Assembly: GCA_964575335.1 (NCBI GenBank)
Contig: CAZNPU010000017.1
Coordinates: 1 to 63,111, forward strand
Reading direction: 5' to 3'
DNA: 63,111 nt
Origin: CAZNPU01 sp964575335
GTDB taxonomy: Bacteria > Planctomycetota > Phycisphaerae > Phycisphaerales > SM1A02
Program-made: the position numbers and the translations under genes
Part shown: piece after piece, positions 36,098-45,600 of the stretch
Layout: each line of letters opens with the position of its first letter
Position numbering within the stretch: position 1 is the first letter of the stretch
Notes under the pieces: generated by a model
What the model saw: only the letters and a program-made list of their open reading frames with translations
Databases searched by the model: none
What the model was told of the DNA's origin: nothing

Positions 36098-36580
36098 ATG
36101 ACATACCCACGCGCCATTATTTCGACCGACCAGGGCGATATGACCGTTGAGCTTTGGGATGACGTTGCGCCCAGGCACGTTGAGAACTTTCTCAAACTCG
36201 GACGCAGCGGCTTTTACGACAATCTCACCTTTCACCGCATTATCCCCGAGTTCGTCATACAGGGCGGCTGCCCGCATGGCACCGGTACGGGCGGTCCCGG
36301 ATGGACCGTTCCCGCAGAGTTCAACGATCGCAAGCACATGCCCGGCACGCTGTCGATGGCGCGATCGCAGGATCCCAATTCCGCCGGCAGCCAGTTCTTC
36401 ATCTGCCTCACGCGCGAAAAATGCCAGCATCTGGATCGGCAGTACACCGCATTCGGTCAGGTTGTCGAAGGCATGGACGTGGTTGAAAAACTCGGCGCAA
36501 CGCCCGTGCGTGGCGACCGCCCGGTCAATCCGCCTGTGCTTCTTGGCGTCAAGCCCGTGCCGCAGCAAAGCGAAGGCTGA
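36098..36580 (+). CDS. Cyclophilin-type peptidyl-prolyl cis-trans isomerase
   Basis: 160 residues, cytosolic (no signal). Signature segments are FYDNLTFHRIIPEFVIQGGC (catalytic Arg in FHRII), GTGTGGPGWTVPAEF, GTLSMARSQDPNSAGSQFFI and AFGQVVEGMDVVEKL. Length and motifs are those of bacterial PpiB. It accelerates prolyl bond isomerisation during folding. It is convergent with rdgB, and a strong shared hairpin follows. Confidence 0.94.
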   Translation: MTYPRAIISTDQGDMTVELWDDVAPRHVENFLKLGRSGFYDNLTFHRIIPEFVIQGGCPHGTGTGGPGWTVPAEFNDRKHMPGTLSMARSQDPNSAGSQFFICLTREKCQHLDRQYTAFGQVVEGMDVVEKLGATPVRGDRPVNPPVLLGVKPVPQQSEG

Positions 36581-36637
36581 AAAGACGACACCAGCCGGGG
36601 CTGCAACTCAGAATGACGTGCGTAATGTTGCGATTGC

Positions 36638-36669
36638 TGTGAAGCTGCTTTTCGGCACGCAGCTTCACA
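36638..36669. terminator. Bidirectional terminator between cyclophilin and rdgB
   Basis: TGTGAAGCTGC (36638-36648), 10-base loop, GCAGCTTCACA (36659-36669): an 11-bp perfect stem that overlaps the rdgB stop codon. It is placed to end both convergent transcripts. Confidence 0.6.
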
Positions 36670-37273
36670 AGCGTTCTCGCAGCAGCTCCGCCATCTTGCG
36701 CGCCGCCTGCCCACGATGCGAGCGGGCGTTTTTCTCTTCAGGCGACAGTTCTGCGCTGGTGCAGCCGCGATCGGGAAGATACAGCAGCGGGTCATAGCCG
36801 AAGCCGTTGGAGCCTCGAGGTTCGTCAGCGATGATGCCTTCGAACGTGCCGCGCGTCTCAGCAATGATGTTGCCTTCAGCGTCGGCCAGGCACATCGCAC
36901 AGACAAATCGCGCGGTGCGATGCTCCTGCGGCACGCCGGCCAGCTCGCGCAGCAGCTTGGCGTTGTTGGCAGCATCGCGCTCGGCTCGCGAGTTACCCAC
37001 GCCAGCATACCGGGCTGAATGGACGCCAGGCTGGCCGCCCAGCGCATCGACTTCCAGCCCCGAATCATCAGCAAGGCACATTTGGCCGGTGGCGGTGGCA
37101 TAGGCGATCGCTTTGATTCGCGCGTTGGCTTCAAAGCTGTCGCCATCTTCGAGCGGTTCCGGCGGCGGATCGGCCAGCGATTGAAGACCAACCACCTTGA
37201 TTCCCAAAGGCGCGAGAATGGCTCGCACTTCGTCGACCTTATGCGGGTTTGAGGAGGCAAAAAGAAGTGTCAC
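36665..37273 (-). CDS. rdgB: XTP/dITP diphosphatase (HAM1/RdgB)
   Basis: 202 residues from GTG 37273. The start motif LLFASSNPHKVDEVRAIL is the family's (F)ATxNxxKxxE, followed by CLADDSGLEVDALGGQPGVH, SARYAG, and the C-terminal SNGFGYDPLLYLPDRG and SHRGQAARKMAELL. It removes inosine and xanthosine triphosphates from the pool, preventing mutagenic incorporation. The GTG overlaps the TGA of the upstream membrane-protein frame (GTGA), so translation is coupled. It forms an operon with queF and the broken gene between them. Confidence 0.95.
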   Translation of the reverse strand: MTLLFASSNPHKVDEVRAILAPLGIKVVGLQSLADPPPEPLEDGDSFEANARIKAIAYATATGQMCLADDSGLEVDALGGQPGVHSARYAGVGNSRAERDAANNAKLLRELAGVPQEHRTARFVCAMCLADAEGNIIAETRGTFEGIIADEPRGSNGFGYDPLLYLPDRGCTSAELSPEEKNARSHRGQAARKMAELLRERL

Positions 37274-37637
37274 CGGACTTGAAATCCTGCGATACCGCGA
37301 AGCATGAACCGGAACGATGGAACGCCCCACATAAAAAACCCCGCCACCGCGTTGAGAACAGATGGCGCTGACCGGCGGCCGCTCGAGAACGGACCGCTTG
37401 CCAGCATCGAAACGACATAGGCAACATACGTGCCGAAGATGATCGCTGCAACACCCTGCAGCGCCCATTCAAATCGCACCATGTCCCAGAGGCCGATGAG
37501 CAGGCCGATGAGAAACAGCTCCAGTGCGACCATGATGATGACAGCCGTGTCGCATCCCACTGAGAAACACACAGCGGCAGGACGATCGCTGTAATGACAA
37601 GAATCGGCGCAAGCACCCAGTACAGCGATCGAGCCAT
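37270..37637 (-). pseudogene. Small membrane protein gene with a one-base frameshift
   Basis: ATG 37637 opens MARSLYWVLAPILVITAIVL, a clear membrane helix, continuing PLCVSQWD. That frame then turns into non-membrane, low-quality sequence. The frame one base away continues with TAVIIMVALELFLIGLLIGL, then QGVAAIIFGTYVAYVVSML and a third hydrophobic stretch, ending at TGA 37270 in contact with the rdgB GTG. Adding one G to the GGG run (CCC at 37556-37558 on the plus strand) restores one frame of about 122 residues with three or four helices. It is either a real inactivating indel or a homopolymer sequencing error. No family is recognised. Confidence 0.6.
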
Positions 37638-37646
37638 GGAGCAATC

Positions 37647-38027
37647 TCACCCTCGCTTGAACTCCGCAGGCACTTCGCCATGGCTGGCGATGATGCGCGA
37701 GTGAATCCCGCCCCGGCCTTTCCACTCGGTAATCACCTGCAGCCAGCGCGGCGAGAGGAACGACGCCAGATCGTCGCGGATGCGGTTGGTCACCATCTCG
37801 TAGAAAATGCCTTCGTTGCGGAAGCTCTGGTAGTACAGCTTCAGGCTCTTCAGCTCCACGCACTTGCCCTCCGGTGCAGGGGCAGGGCAGTAGCGCAGAA
37901 TAATGCGGCCGAAGTCGGGATGACCTGTTTTCGGGCACACCGAGGTGAACTCTTCGTTCACATGCTCGATGATGAATTCCGTATCAACGGGCGTAGGAAA
38001 CGCTTCCAGCAGTGAGGAATCGGGCAT
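37647..38027 (-). CDS. queF: NADPH-dependent preQ0 reductase QueF
   Basis: 126 residues, the short YkvM-type. Catalytic Cys31 is in FTSVCPKTGHPD with Asp38, and the QueF motif is VELKSLKLYYQSFRNEG. It reduces 7-cyano-7-deazaguanine to preQ1, the step before insertion of queuosine precursors into tRNA. ATG 38027 is chosen because similarity begins there. It is first gene of a queF / membrane protein / rdgB unit; the stop is nine bases from the next start. Other queuosine genes are not in the window. Confidence 0.95.
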   Translation of the reverse strand: MPDSSLLEAFPTPVDTEFIIEHVNEEFTSVCPKTGHPDFGRIILRYCPAPAPEGKCVELKSLKLYYQSFRNEGIFYEMVTNRIRDDLASFLSPRWLQVITEWKGRGGIHSRIIASHGEVPAEFKRG

Positions 38028-38160
38028 AGCGCCGGAATGATAGCGGTGATGCGCAGCTTGCTGAAGCTGCAGGCGCACTGCAAAGCAGTGAATTGGAGCA
38101 GCCGCGCACATTCACCTTCAGGTTCAGGCCTTGCGGCGGTGAGGCAAGGGATGCGTGACG

Positions 38161-39177
38161 TTACAGGCCGTAATTGGACATGAGCGTCACCAGTTTCTGC
38201 TGGTTGGGGTTCAGCCGCAGTGATCGGCGAAACGCCTCGCGCGCTTCCGCAGCAGCGTTCTCATCGCGCCGCTTGCTCAGCAGCCATGTGTTGAGCGCAT
38301 TGACGCCGATGCCGTTGTACGACTGCCAGTGGTTACGGTCGAGCTTCACCGCCTCACGGTAGGCGTTGATGGATTTTTCGTAATCGCCCAGCCGGAACCA
38401 GCACCACCCCAGCCGTTCGTAGGCGTTGGCGCTGGGCTCAATCTTCAGTAGGTTTTCCGCAGTGTTGGCTGCTTCCCGGTAGCGTTTTTCCTGCGCCAGC
38501 ACATTGACAAGGTTCATCATCACCGGCGGGGTGTCTGCGGGGTCAATTAGCTCCATCGCGGTCAGGTATTGCTCAATGGCCTCGGAATTGCGGCCGACTT
38601 TTTCGTAAGCCGCCCCGAGATTCACCCGCGCGGTGCCGCTGGCGGGGTCGAGCCGAACCGCCTGTTCCGCAAAGGTGACCGCGCTTTGCGGTTCGTTGAT
38701 TTGCAGATAGGTGACAGCGATGTTCAGATTGGCTTTGAAGCTGTCGGGATTGATCGTCAGCGCGCGGTGATAGGCGCGAATGGCTTCGATGAAGCGGTTG
38801 AGCATCTGCAGTGCAACGCCGTGGCCATACTGCGCGTCGAAGTTGCGCGGTTCCAGCTTGGCGGCGCGGGCGAATGCCGGTTCGGCTTTTTCGTAGTTTT
38901 CCTGCTCCAGGTAAATATCGCCGATCCCCAGATACGCTGTGGTGACGGTGGGGTTCTCCGCAAGAATCTCCTGGAACATGGCCAGGGCGGTTTCGTATTC
39001 GCCGGCTTCCTTGATCTGGTACGCCTCGCTCACGCGGCGCAGCTGTTCATCGGTGGGCACGGTGGTGCTGACGGGGCGCGAGGCTGCTGTATTCTGGCCG
39101 GTCCATTGAGTTGTCCCGCAGCCGTTGCCAGCCAGCATCATGGACATCATCGCCAGCGCGATCAATTTGCTTTTCAT
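38161..39177 (-). CDS. TPR lipoprotein
   Basis: 338 residues from ATG 39177, preceded by AAGGA with eight-base spacing; the frame extends 115 codons upstream without similarity. The signal peptide LIALAMMSMMLAGNGCGTTQ has a lipobox-like LAGNGC, so the protein is probably lipid-anchored outside the cytoplasm. About eight TPR units fill the rest (for example TAYLGIGDIYLEQENYEKAE, ANLNIAVTYLQINEPQSAVT, AYERLGWCWFRLGDYEKSIN). Such proteins scaffold other complexes; the partner is unknown. It lies downstream of the endonuclease IV gene on the same strand. Confidence 0.85.
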   Translation of the reverse strand: MKSKLIALAMMSMMLAGNGCGTTQWTGQNTAASRPVSTTVPTDEQLRRVSEAYQIKEAGEYETALAMFQEILAENPTVTTAYLGIGDIYLEQENYEKAEPAFARAAKLEPRNFDAQYGHGVALQMLNRFIEAIRAYHRALTINPDSFKANLNIAVTYLQINEPQSAVTFAEQAVRLDPASGTARVNLGAAYEKVGRNSEAIEQYLTAMELIDPADTPPVMMNLVNVLAQEKRYREAANTAENLLKIEPSANAYERLGWCWFRLGDYEKSINAYREAVKLDRNHWQSYNGIGVNALNTWLLSKRRDENAAAEAREAFRRSLRLNPNQQKLVTLMSNYGL

Positions 39178-39458
39178 GCGTGTGGTCCTTCTTCTCGTCT
39201 CATCATCACCATCGTCGCGCTTCTGAAAGAACGTCACCATCTGCTGTCGATCGGTTTCATGGCGTCCGGTATACCGGATTCTCCGTCGCTGTGCTGCGCC
39301 TGTGAGCAAACAGCCGGCATGAAGGTGCGCCAATTCGGGAACCGGCTGGGGAACTGACTTGGGAACTGGGCTGACGAAGGTACGCTGGTCCTGATCTTCA
39401 TCATTACTTCCAACGCCTTTGCAGTACGGATCGTGCATGTCTGTTTGTATGACGTGTA

Positions 39459-40406
39459 TTATCGGCTCATGGTTGGGCGTCGAGCCATTGCTCTCAGCCG
39501 CTTCAGGTTGACCGTATCCCAATCCACACCTTTATCGTTCTGACCTTTCGGCGTCTCCAGAATCTTGGGTACGAACTGCAATTCAGGACGGTTCACAATC
39601 GCTTTGAAGCAGCTTGTGCCGCAGCAGCCCTGGCCGATGTGCGCATGCCGGTCGCGCCGGGAACCGACTTTGCCGCTGGAATCGTTGACATGCACCACGG
39701 CTATGTGCTGCAGCCCGCATACCGCATCCCACTGCTCCAGAACCGCTTCTGCCTTGCGAGGCGTTGTCATGTCGTACCCCGCAGCCGTGACGTGGCAGGT
39801 GTCAAAGCAATACGCCACCCGTTCCGGCTGTTTGACCAGTGACCGAATCAGCGCCAGGTGATGAAACGCATAGCCCAGGTTCGTGCCTGAACCGACAGTG
39901 GTCTCCAGGCAGGTGACGGTACGATAGCCGGGCAGGTCGGCATGAATACGATCGATCGCCTTGGCGATGCGTTTCAGCCCCGCCAGTTCATCGCGCGAGG
40001 GCTCGCGCTCCAGATCATTCGGCGAGCCGACAGGCCGGCTGCCGGTCAGGTGCGCCCCGGGATGAGCGACGCAATATGGAATCTGAAGCGCTTCGCACCG
40101 CTCAATTTCGCGCCGCTGAGCCTCGACCGATCGCTTCCACAAATCCGGATCGGGCGAAGCGAGGTTGATCAGATAGCTGTTGTGGCTGACCACACGTGCC
40201 GGGGTGTCAACATCGCTGCCGCTGCCGTTCCACCGCATCTTCGTTAGGACGGCCAGCCACTCGTCGATTTCTGCCTGCTCCAGATCTTTGGGCATCCACT
40301 GGCGCTGATTGCGCGTGAAGATCTGAACGCAGTCCATCTTCAAACGCTTCGCTTCGTGCAACGCGTTGACCAGACCGCCAGCAATTGAAAGGTGTGCGCC
40401 AAACAT
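39459..40406 (-). CDS. nfo: Endonuclease IV (AP endonuclease)
   Basis: 315 residues from ATG 40406. Start FGAHLSIAGGLVNALHEAKR and the metal-binding motifs PYCVAHPGAHLTG, CLETTVGSGTNLGY, YCFDTCHVTAAGYD, VVHVNDSSGKVGSRRDRHAH and PKILETPKG follow the AP endonuclease family 2 pattern with its three-zinc site. It incises DNA at abasic sites in base excision repair. The frame upstream of 40406 (59 codons) lacks similarity. It is separated from the upstream protease gene by 530 bases. Confidence 0.94.
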   Translation of the reverse strand: MFGAHLSIAGGLVNALHEAKRLKMDCVQIFTRNQRQWMPKDLEQAEIDEWLAVLTKMRWNGSGSDVDTPARVVSHNSYLINLASPDPDLWKRSVEAQRREIERCEALQIPYCVAHPGAHLTGSRPVGSPNDLEREPSRDELAGLKRIAKAIDRIHADLPGYRTVTCLETTVGSGTNLGYAFHHLALIRSLVKQPERVAYCFDTCHVTAAGYDMTTPRKAEAVLEQWDAVCGLQHIAVVHVNDSSGKVGSRRDRHAHIGQGCCGTSCFKAIVNRPELQFVPKILETPKGQNDKGVDWDTVNLKRLRAMARRPTMSR

Positions 40407-40936
40407 GGCGTGGATGGTATGGCGGAACGCTGCGGCGTGGAAGATGCTTTGCTGTAGTTTCGTTTCCGGTGCAGCAGCTGCATCGCCTTGCAGAGCGGCA
40501 AAGAGAACGGGCGCGGAGAGTACGAAGGGGCGGAAGAAAAGCGAAGCCGCCAGAGGCTGGCCTGTGACGTTGGCGTTTCTCACACTGCCGGATGGGGTTG
40601 GCGTTCAAGCCGGTGAAGATCATCGTATTGAACGCAGCCGAAGGAAGGCGCACCGACAGCTTTTGATGCACAACCGCTGGTTTTAGGCTCTGTTTTTATT
40701 TCGGATTTTCCCGAAAATCCGTTTGAAGGCAGCTTTAGTTATTCATTCATCTGCAACGCAATGAATGAGCGCATGCGCTGATCATCTGAACAATGTGCAC
40801 ACCGCTGCCTGCACTGTGCTGCTTATGAGCGCAATGAAAAGCCGCCTCGATAAATGGCGAGGCGGCTTCGATACAGCTCTTCAGCAGTCAGCGCTTTCGC
40901 GCCGCATACACATGCATATGCACATGCAGCACGCGA
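40407..40936. other. Intergenic region with two hairpins
   Basis: 530 bases between nfo and the metalloprotease gene. Bases 40702-40721 contain CGGATTTT-CCCG-AAAATCCG, an AT-rich palindromic hairpin of unknown role. The protease terminator is at 40839-40868. No ORF is supported. Confidence 0.45.
40839..40868 (-). terminator. Intrinsic terminator of the metalloprotease gene
   Basis: AAGCCGCCTCG (40839-40849), loop ATAAATGG, CGAGGCGGCTT (40858-40868): an 11-bp perfect stem. Read on the minus strand it is followed by TTCATTG after the stem's final Ts. It lies 69 bases after the protease stop. Confidence 0.75.
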
Positions 40937-43864
40937 TCAGTTGCCGATCACGTACTGCGCATTGAGCGCTTTCTCAATGCGGGCCTGAGCATCGATGAGA
41001 TGCGCCCGTGTGTATTCATCAAGGCGGCCGTCAGCTTCAAGCGACTTGGTGATGCGATCGTTGATCTCACGCAGCTTCAAAGTGCTGAGCGTCGCAATCG
41101 TGCGATAGGCTGGGCTTGATGCAGCATGCGGCATGGTCAGATCGATCAGTCGCTCCAGATGTTCACGCTGCAGGTTGCGACGGAAACTGGAGATCATCGG
41201 ATGCGCAGCTGTGTACTGCTGAGCCGGCTCCACATCGAGTTCGCTCCAGACGGCATTGGTGATGGTGCTGAGCACCTCCGCCAGGGTGAGGGGCGTTTCG
41301 GTTTCGATGCCGTTGGTGCGGAACTCATTGTCGTAGAGCCGCCGCAGCGTTGTGGGATTCATCACCAGAGTCATGGCTGAGGCCTGCAGGCCCGACATGG
41401 CGTCGTGCGCGGTGTAGGCGGGATCCTGCATCGCGCCCATGTAGCCGGGGTTGTCGGGGAAATATTCCACTCCCAGCTTGTGCAGCAGTTCGGGCGTCAG
41501 ACCCATCGCATCGTCAGTGAACGCGTTGTCGATTATGAACTGCAATGCGCGGCGCTGCTTGTCAGCAGGCACGTTCTCAACCGGGTTGCGATCGCCAGGA
41601 TCGGCTTTGAAGTCGCGGTTGACATACGACCCGCCGATCCAGCGCGATGCGATCACCAGCGACTGCATATGCGTATTGAGCAGGGCATTGAAGCGCAGAC
41701 GGGCGCGCTTCCAGCTTTCACCGTCTTTGACCAGATCGGTCGCGAGCTTCGAACGCAGATCGCGCACCAGCCGCATGCGTGATTCAGCAAACTCCATCGG
41801 ATCAGCGCCTAGGTCCCACACCATCACGCGCGGATCCGGACCCATCATGGCCATGTCGTTGTGGAAAATCAGTTCGTCTTCACTGACGCGAGCCAGCACA
41901 GCCTGACGATTCTCCTCCGGGCCGTATCCGAACTCAATCGCCCACATGTCATAAGGGCCGATCACCGGCGTGGCGTAAGGCCCCTGAACGTCGCCGTCGC
42001 CGAAGTTGATGTTCACGCCGGCGTATTCCATAACCGAACCGACGATGGGCTGATCGTGAGTGCCATCGCTGTTGATGTCGCGCAGGCTGCGGATTGTTGA
42101 AGCGCTGAAGTTATGCTGCAAACCCAGGCAGTGGCCGACTTCATGCGCCGTGACGTAGCGAATCATGCCGCCGAGGAACTCTTCGGGCAGTTCGTCGAGC
42201 ATGTCGACGGTGTCGCCATCGTTTGCCGCCTGCACCAAACCCGCATCCAGCGCCGCGCTGAACAGGCCAACGTTCATTGACAGATACTGGCCGATCTTGC
42301 AATGCGCGCCGTTGAGCATCTGCGATGCATAGCTGTCGCCCATCGCATGCAGGCACAGGCCCGACTCGTGGTGGTTGCAGTCATGATCGGCCGGCTGATT
42401 CGCAGCGGCAGCGGATGTCACGCTCATTCGACCGCTGAGCATCTGCTCGCGCTGCGTCGGCAGAGCCATTCGCACCCGTGGATCCCATTGCGGCCGCGTC
42501 TCCAGCCATGCCAGAGTTTCCGGCGTGAAATTCGACACCGCAATCTCGCCGGAAAGATTCTCAAGCATCGAACGAATGCCCTTGGTCAGGCCTTCATGCC
42601 AGACGACGTCCGCATCGATGATCTGACCGGTGCGCGGATCCCATCGGCTCGGCCCGATTGCGTAGCCCTGATTGCTGGTGTTCCAGCGGAAGAAGTTGTA
42701 GCGAGCGTCTTCGGGGTCTTTATCCATATGGGCGCCGGTTTCAGCGTCCTGCTGATAAACCTCAATCGCATTCACGATCCCGCACTTCTCAAAGGCTTTA
42801 TTCCAGCTCAGAATGCCCTCGCGCACGAATCGTCGATAGCGGATCGGCGTGGTGTGCTCGATGTACCAGACGATCGGCTGCTTGGGCGGGCTGAGGCGAA
42901 CGTTGGGATCGGCTTTCTCAAGCTGCCAGCGCGTGATGTAGCGCGTGTACGGCTCTTTGCTCGAAGGCTTGCCCATCTCGTTGTAGTACACGTTGAAGTA
43001 TCCGACGCGGCTGTCGGCAAGACGCGGCTTGTACGTCGGATTCTCCGGCAGGTCGCGTATCGAATAGTGCAGACGCACCAGGCGGCCGTTGGCTGCGGGC
43101 ATTTGATACGACACTTCGATATTCTCCGGGAACGCCTTTGCCGATTCGAGCGTGGCCAGCTTGACGTTGGCGTTTATGACGCGCGGGCCGTATCCGCCAG
43201 CGTTTGGACCAAAGAAGCGCGCATGCTGATCGACAAAGAGATGTTTCAGATCGATCACCGGCCCGCCATTGGGCCCCATGGTGACGATCGGCACATCCAG
43301 CAGCACACGATCGGTGTACAGTTGGCTGACCGATCGCCGAGACTCCTGATCGCCGGTACTTCGCACTACGAAGTTCGGCTCGATGAGCACCATCGATTTG
43401 CCGATGCGCTTCCAGTAGCCGTAGATCGTCCCGCCCATCACGCCGGCTTCTTCATTGCCGCCTGCGACTGTCGGGGCAAGCATCAACAGCCGCCCTTCAT
43501 AATTGCGAGGCAACTCGGCGATGAGCCGGCCGTCATCCTTGTTGGCCCACAATGTATAAAAACTCGCCTGCCCATCAGCAGTGGACAGAACCTTCTCCAT
43601 ACCTTTGGCGACTGCTTCAAATGGCGGGAACTCTGGTTGTTCGCCCTGAGCGGCGGCAGCGAGCCTCTGCTGCATGCCGGGAGGCAGGTTCATCATGTCT
43701 GCCTGGGGAGATACGGCTGCATCATCTGCCACAGTGTTGGCGGTGTTGTCAGACTGGTGCTGCTGCTGCGTGATCGTCTGTGCGCTGATGCCAATGGCGA
43801 TGGATGCCGCAATGGCTGTGCCGCACGCCAGCCGGAACTTCGGATAAGATCGGAGTGTTCGCAT
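40937..43864 (-). CDS. Secreted zinc metalloprotease (DUF5117/DUF4953 type)
   Basis: 975 residues. A Sec signal (FRLACGTAIAASIAIGISAQ) is followed by a long N-terminal region and then the metzincin-like zinc motif TAHEVGHCLGLQHNFSAS (HExGHxxGLxHN) in the second half. VMEYAGVNINFGDGDVQGPY shortly after could include the Met-turn. The VWYIEHTTPIRYRRFVREGI region is typical of the DUF5117/DUF4953 proteins of Bacteroidota and Planctomycetota. It is likely periplasmic or secreted; substrates are unknown. It has its own terminator and is divergent from the exchanger gene. Confidence 0.88.
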   Translation of the reverse strand: MRTLRSYPKFRLACGTAIAASIAIGISAQTITQQQHQSDNTANTVADDAAVSPQADMMNLPPGMQQRLAAAAQGEQPEFPPFEAVAKGMEKVLSTADGQASFYTLWANKDDGRLIAELPRNYEGRLLMLAPTVAGGNEEAGVMGGTIYGYWKRIGKSMVLIEPNFVVRSTGDQESRRSVSQLYTDRVLLDVPIVTMGPNGGPVIDLKHLFVDQHARFFGPNAGGYGPRVINANVKLATLESAKAFPENIEVSYQMPAANGRLVRLHYSIRDLPENPTYKPRLADSRVGYFNVYYNEMGKPSSKEPYTRYITRWQLEKADPNVRLSPPKQPIVWYIEHTTPIRYRRFVREGILSWNKAFEKCGIVNAIEVYQQDAETGAHMDKDPEDARYNFFRWNTSNQGYAIGPSRWDPRTGQIIDADVVWHEGLTKGIRSMLENLSGEIAVSNFTPETLAWLETRPQWDPRVRMALPTQREQMLSGRMSVTSAAAANQPADHDCNHHESGLCLHAMGDSYASQMLNGAHCKIGQYLSMNVGLFSAALDAGLVQAANDGDTVDMLDELPEEFLGGMIRYVTAHEVGHCLGLQHNFSASTIRSLRDINSDGTHDQPIVGSVMEYAGVNINFGDGDVQGPYATPVIGPYDMWAIEFGYGPEENRQAVLARVSEDELIFHNDMAMMGPDPRVMVWDLGADPMEFAESRMRLVRDLRSKLATDLVKDGESWKRARLRFNALLNTHMQSLVIASRWIGGSYVNRDFKADPGDRNPVENVPADKQRRALQFIIDNAFTDDAMGLTPELLHKLGVEYFPDNPGYMGAMQDPAYTAHDAMSGLQASAMTLVMNPTTLRRLYDNEFRTNGIETETPLTLAEVLSTITNAVWSELDVEPAQQYTAAHPMISSFRRNLQREHLERLIDLTMPHAASSPAYRTIATLSTLKLREINDRITKSLEADGRLDEYTRAHLIDAQARIEKALNAQYVIGN

Positions 43865-44449
43865 GGGGACATTCCTTGCCTAGCGGGGAAACGCTTGAGG
43901 TGTACGTATGGAGCGTAGGCCGCTCTCATCGATGTCGATCAGAAAAGTGCCGCAAATTGAAATCTGAACTTACAAACCGCTCTGTAACATACAGGCCATA
44001 TTTCTTCCGGCTGCAGATGGACCGGCTGCACCTAATCCGCTGGGGAAAACGAAAAACCGTGTGCAGCGTGCCATGTCGGCAGGCTCAGCCGTGGAAAGCA
44101 CATGGCTTGTCTGATTGCTGAGCGGCGTTCAGGGTTATTGCGCACGGTTGGTTCGTGAACTGTGCTCACCCGGAGACAATGCCGAAGAAGTGTCTTTGTT
44201 TGTATGTATGCCTGTTGTGTCGCGATGAGGATGAAGTTAAAGATAGTCGCCGCCTGTCATCAGGCGGAACCTGCCGGCTCGGTTCTGATTCCACTTGAGG
44301 CCGTCAGCAAGCCGGTGCCGCGATGCGCGTATTGCTGCGCATGAAGAAGTTATTTGTTTCAGTTGGACGACAGCACGCCTTTTCTGCTCGCCTGTTCTGG
44401 TATTTTCTTTCTTTCCTTCTTTACCCTTTGTGCTCCGACTCAGACCCAC
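43865..44449. other. Large divergent intergenic region
   Basis: 585 bases between the metalloprotease and exchanger genes. The last 100 bases are pyrimidine-rich (TTTTCTTTCTTTCCTTCTTT). An in-frame TTG start at 44354 would add 32 residues to the exchanger, but these look unrelated. There is no gene or clear promoter. Confidence 0.35.
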
Positions 44450-45586
44450 ATGCTGCTTAACCTGCTCCTGCTGGCTTTCGGTATCGCACTGCTTGTTGTG
44501 GGGGCGGAATTTCTGGTTCGCGGCGCATCTCGGCTTGCCTCGATGATGGGCATGACGTCCCTGGTCGTCGGCCTGACGGTCGTTGCGTTCGGCACCAGCG
44601 CGCCGGAGCTGGCGGTCAGCATCGGCGCTTCGTTGAGCAGGCGATCCGATATTGCCGTGGGCAATGTGGTAGGCAGCAACATCTTCAATGTGCTGCTGAT
44701 TCTTGGCGCATCAGCTGCAATCGTTCCGCTGGTGGTGTCAAGGCGACTGGTGCGTGTTGATGTACCCATCATGGTCGGCGTGAGCGTGCTGGCATGGGTC
44801 TTGAGCGCAGACGGCTCGCTCGGGCGCATCGATGGCGCGGTTCTTTTCAGTCTGATCGTGATCTACATTGTTTTTACCATCTGGCAAAGCCGGCGCAGCA
44901 ACAGGCACGATGACAAGAGCGCAGACGATGTTGCAGCTGCAATAGCGCTGGGCGCATCTGAGGAATCCGAAGCGAAAGCGGCGCAGCCGAAGCTGTGGGT
45001 GCAGTGCGTTCTGATCGTGGGCGGGCTTGTGCTGCTGGTGGCAGGAGCGCGCGCGGTGGTGCATTCAGCGGCCGAAATCGCCCGCGTGCTGGGAGTGAGC
45101 GAACTGGTCATCGGGCTGACAATCATCGCCGCCGGTACATCGCTGCCGGAAGTCGCAGCATCACTGGTTGCTGCGATTCGCGGCGAGCGTGACATCGCGG
45201 TCGGCAACGTGGTGGGCAGCAACATTTTCAACGTGCTGGCGATTCTCGGGGCGGCTGCGATCGCTGCGCCCGACGGCGTGCCGATCTCCAGTGCAGTCCT
45301 GCGGTTTGATTTTCCCGTCATGACCGCAGTGGCGGTCGCATGCCTGCCGATTTTTTTCACCGGTTACAGCATCAGTCGCTGGGAGGGATTTCTCTTTCTT
45401 GGCTATTACATCGCCTATCTCACGTTCGTGATCTTCAGCGCAACCGATCATTACGCCACGGAAGCGCTGGGTATTGCGATTCTTTACTTTGCGCTTCCGC
45501 TGACGGCTGTGACGCTTCTTGTTACAGTCTCGCGGCGAATCAAATACGTTCGCGCGCTGCGTCTGTACATGCGTCGGGCGCGGTGA
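44450..45586 (+). CDS. Sodium/calcium exchanger of the CaCA family (YrbG-like)
   Basis: 378 residues from ATG 44450. Two inverted alpha-repeats are plain: VAFGTSAPELAVSIGASLS with GNVVGSNIFNVLLILGAS, and IAAGTSLPEVAASLVAAIRG with GNVVGSNIFNVLAILGAA. Ten to eleven hydrophobic segments flank them, with an acidic cytosolic loop in the middle (DDKSADDVAA ... EESEAKAA). It exchanges Ca2+ against Na+ or K+ across the inner membrane. thpR follows 14 bases after the stop, so both are likely co-transcribed. Confidence 0.93.
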   Translation: MLLNLLLLAFGIALLVVGAEFLVRGASRLASMMGMTSLVVGLTVVAFGTSAPELAVSIGASLSRRSDIAVGNVVGSNIFNVLLILGASAAIVPLVVSRRLVRVDVPIMVGVSVLAWVLSADGSLGRIDGAVLFSLIVIYIVFTIWQSRRSNRHDDKSADDVAAAIALGASEESEAKAAQPKLWVQCVLIVGGLVLLVAGARAVVHSAAEIARVLGVSELVIGLTIIAAGTSLPEVAASLVAAIRGERDIAVGNVVGSNIFNVLAILGAAAIAAPDGVPISSAVLRFDFPVMTAVAVACLPIFFTGYSISRWEGFLFLGYYIAYLTFVIFSATDHYATEALGIAILYFALPLTAVTLLVTVSRRIKYVRALRLYMRRAR

Positions 45587-45600
45587 CAGACAATACTGCC

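Noticed and set aside
36457..37260. 267-codon minus-strand frame overlapping rdgB
   Set aside because: Different frame over the same DNA as the strongly supported rdgB; low-complexity composition.
42302..43918. 538-codon plus-strand frame opposite the metalloprotease
   Set aside because: Shadow of the protease codons; no recognisable motif.
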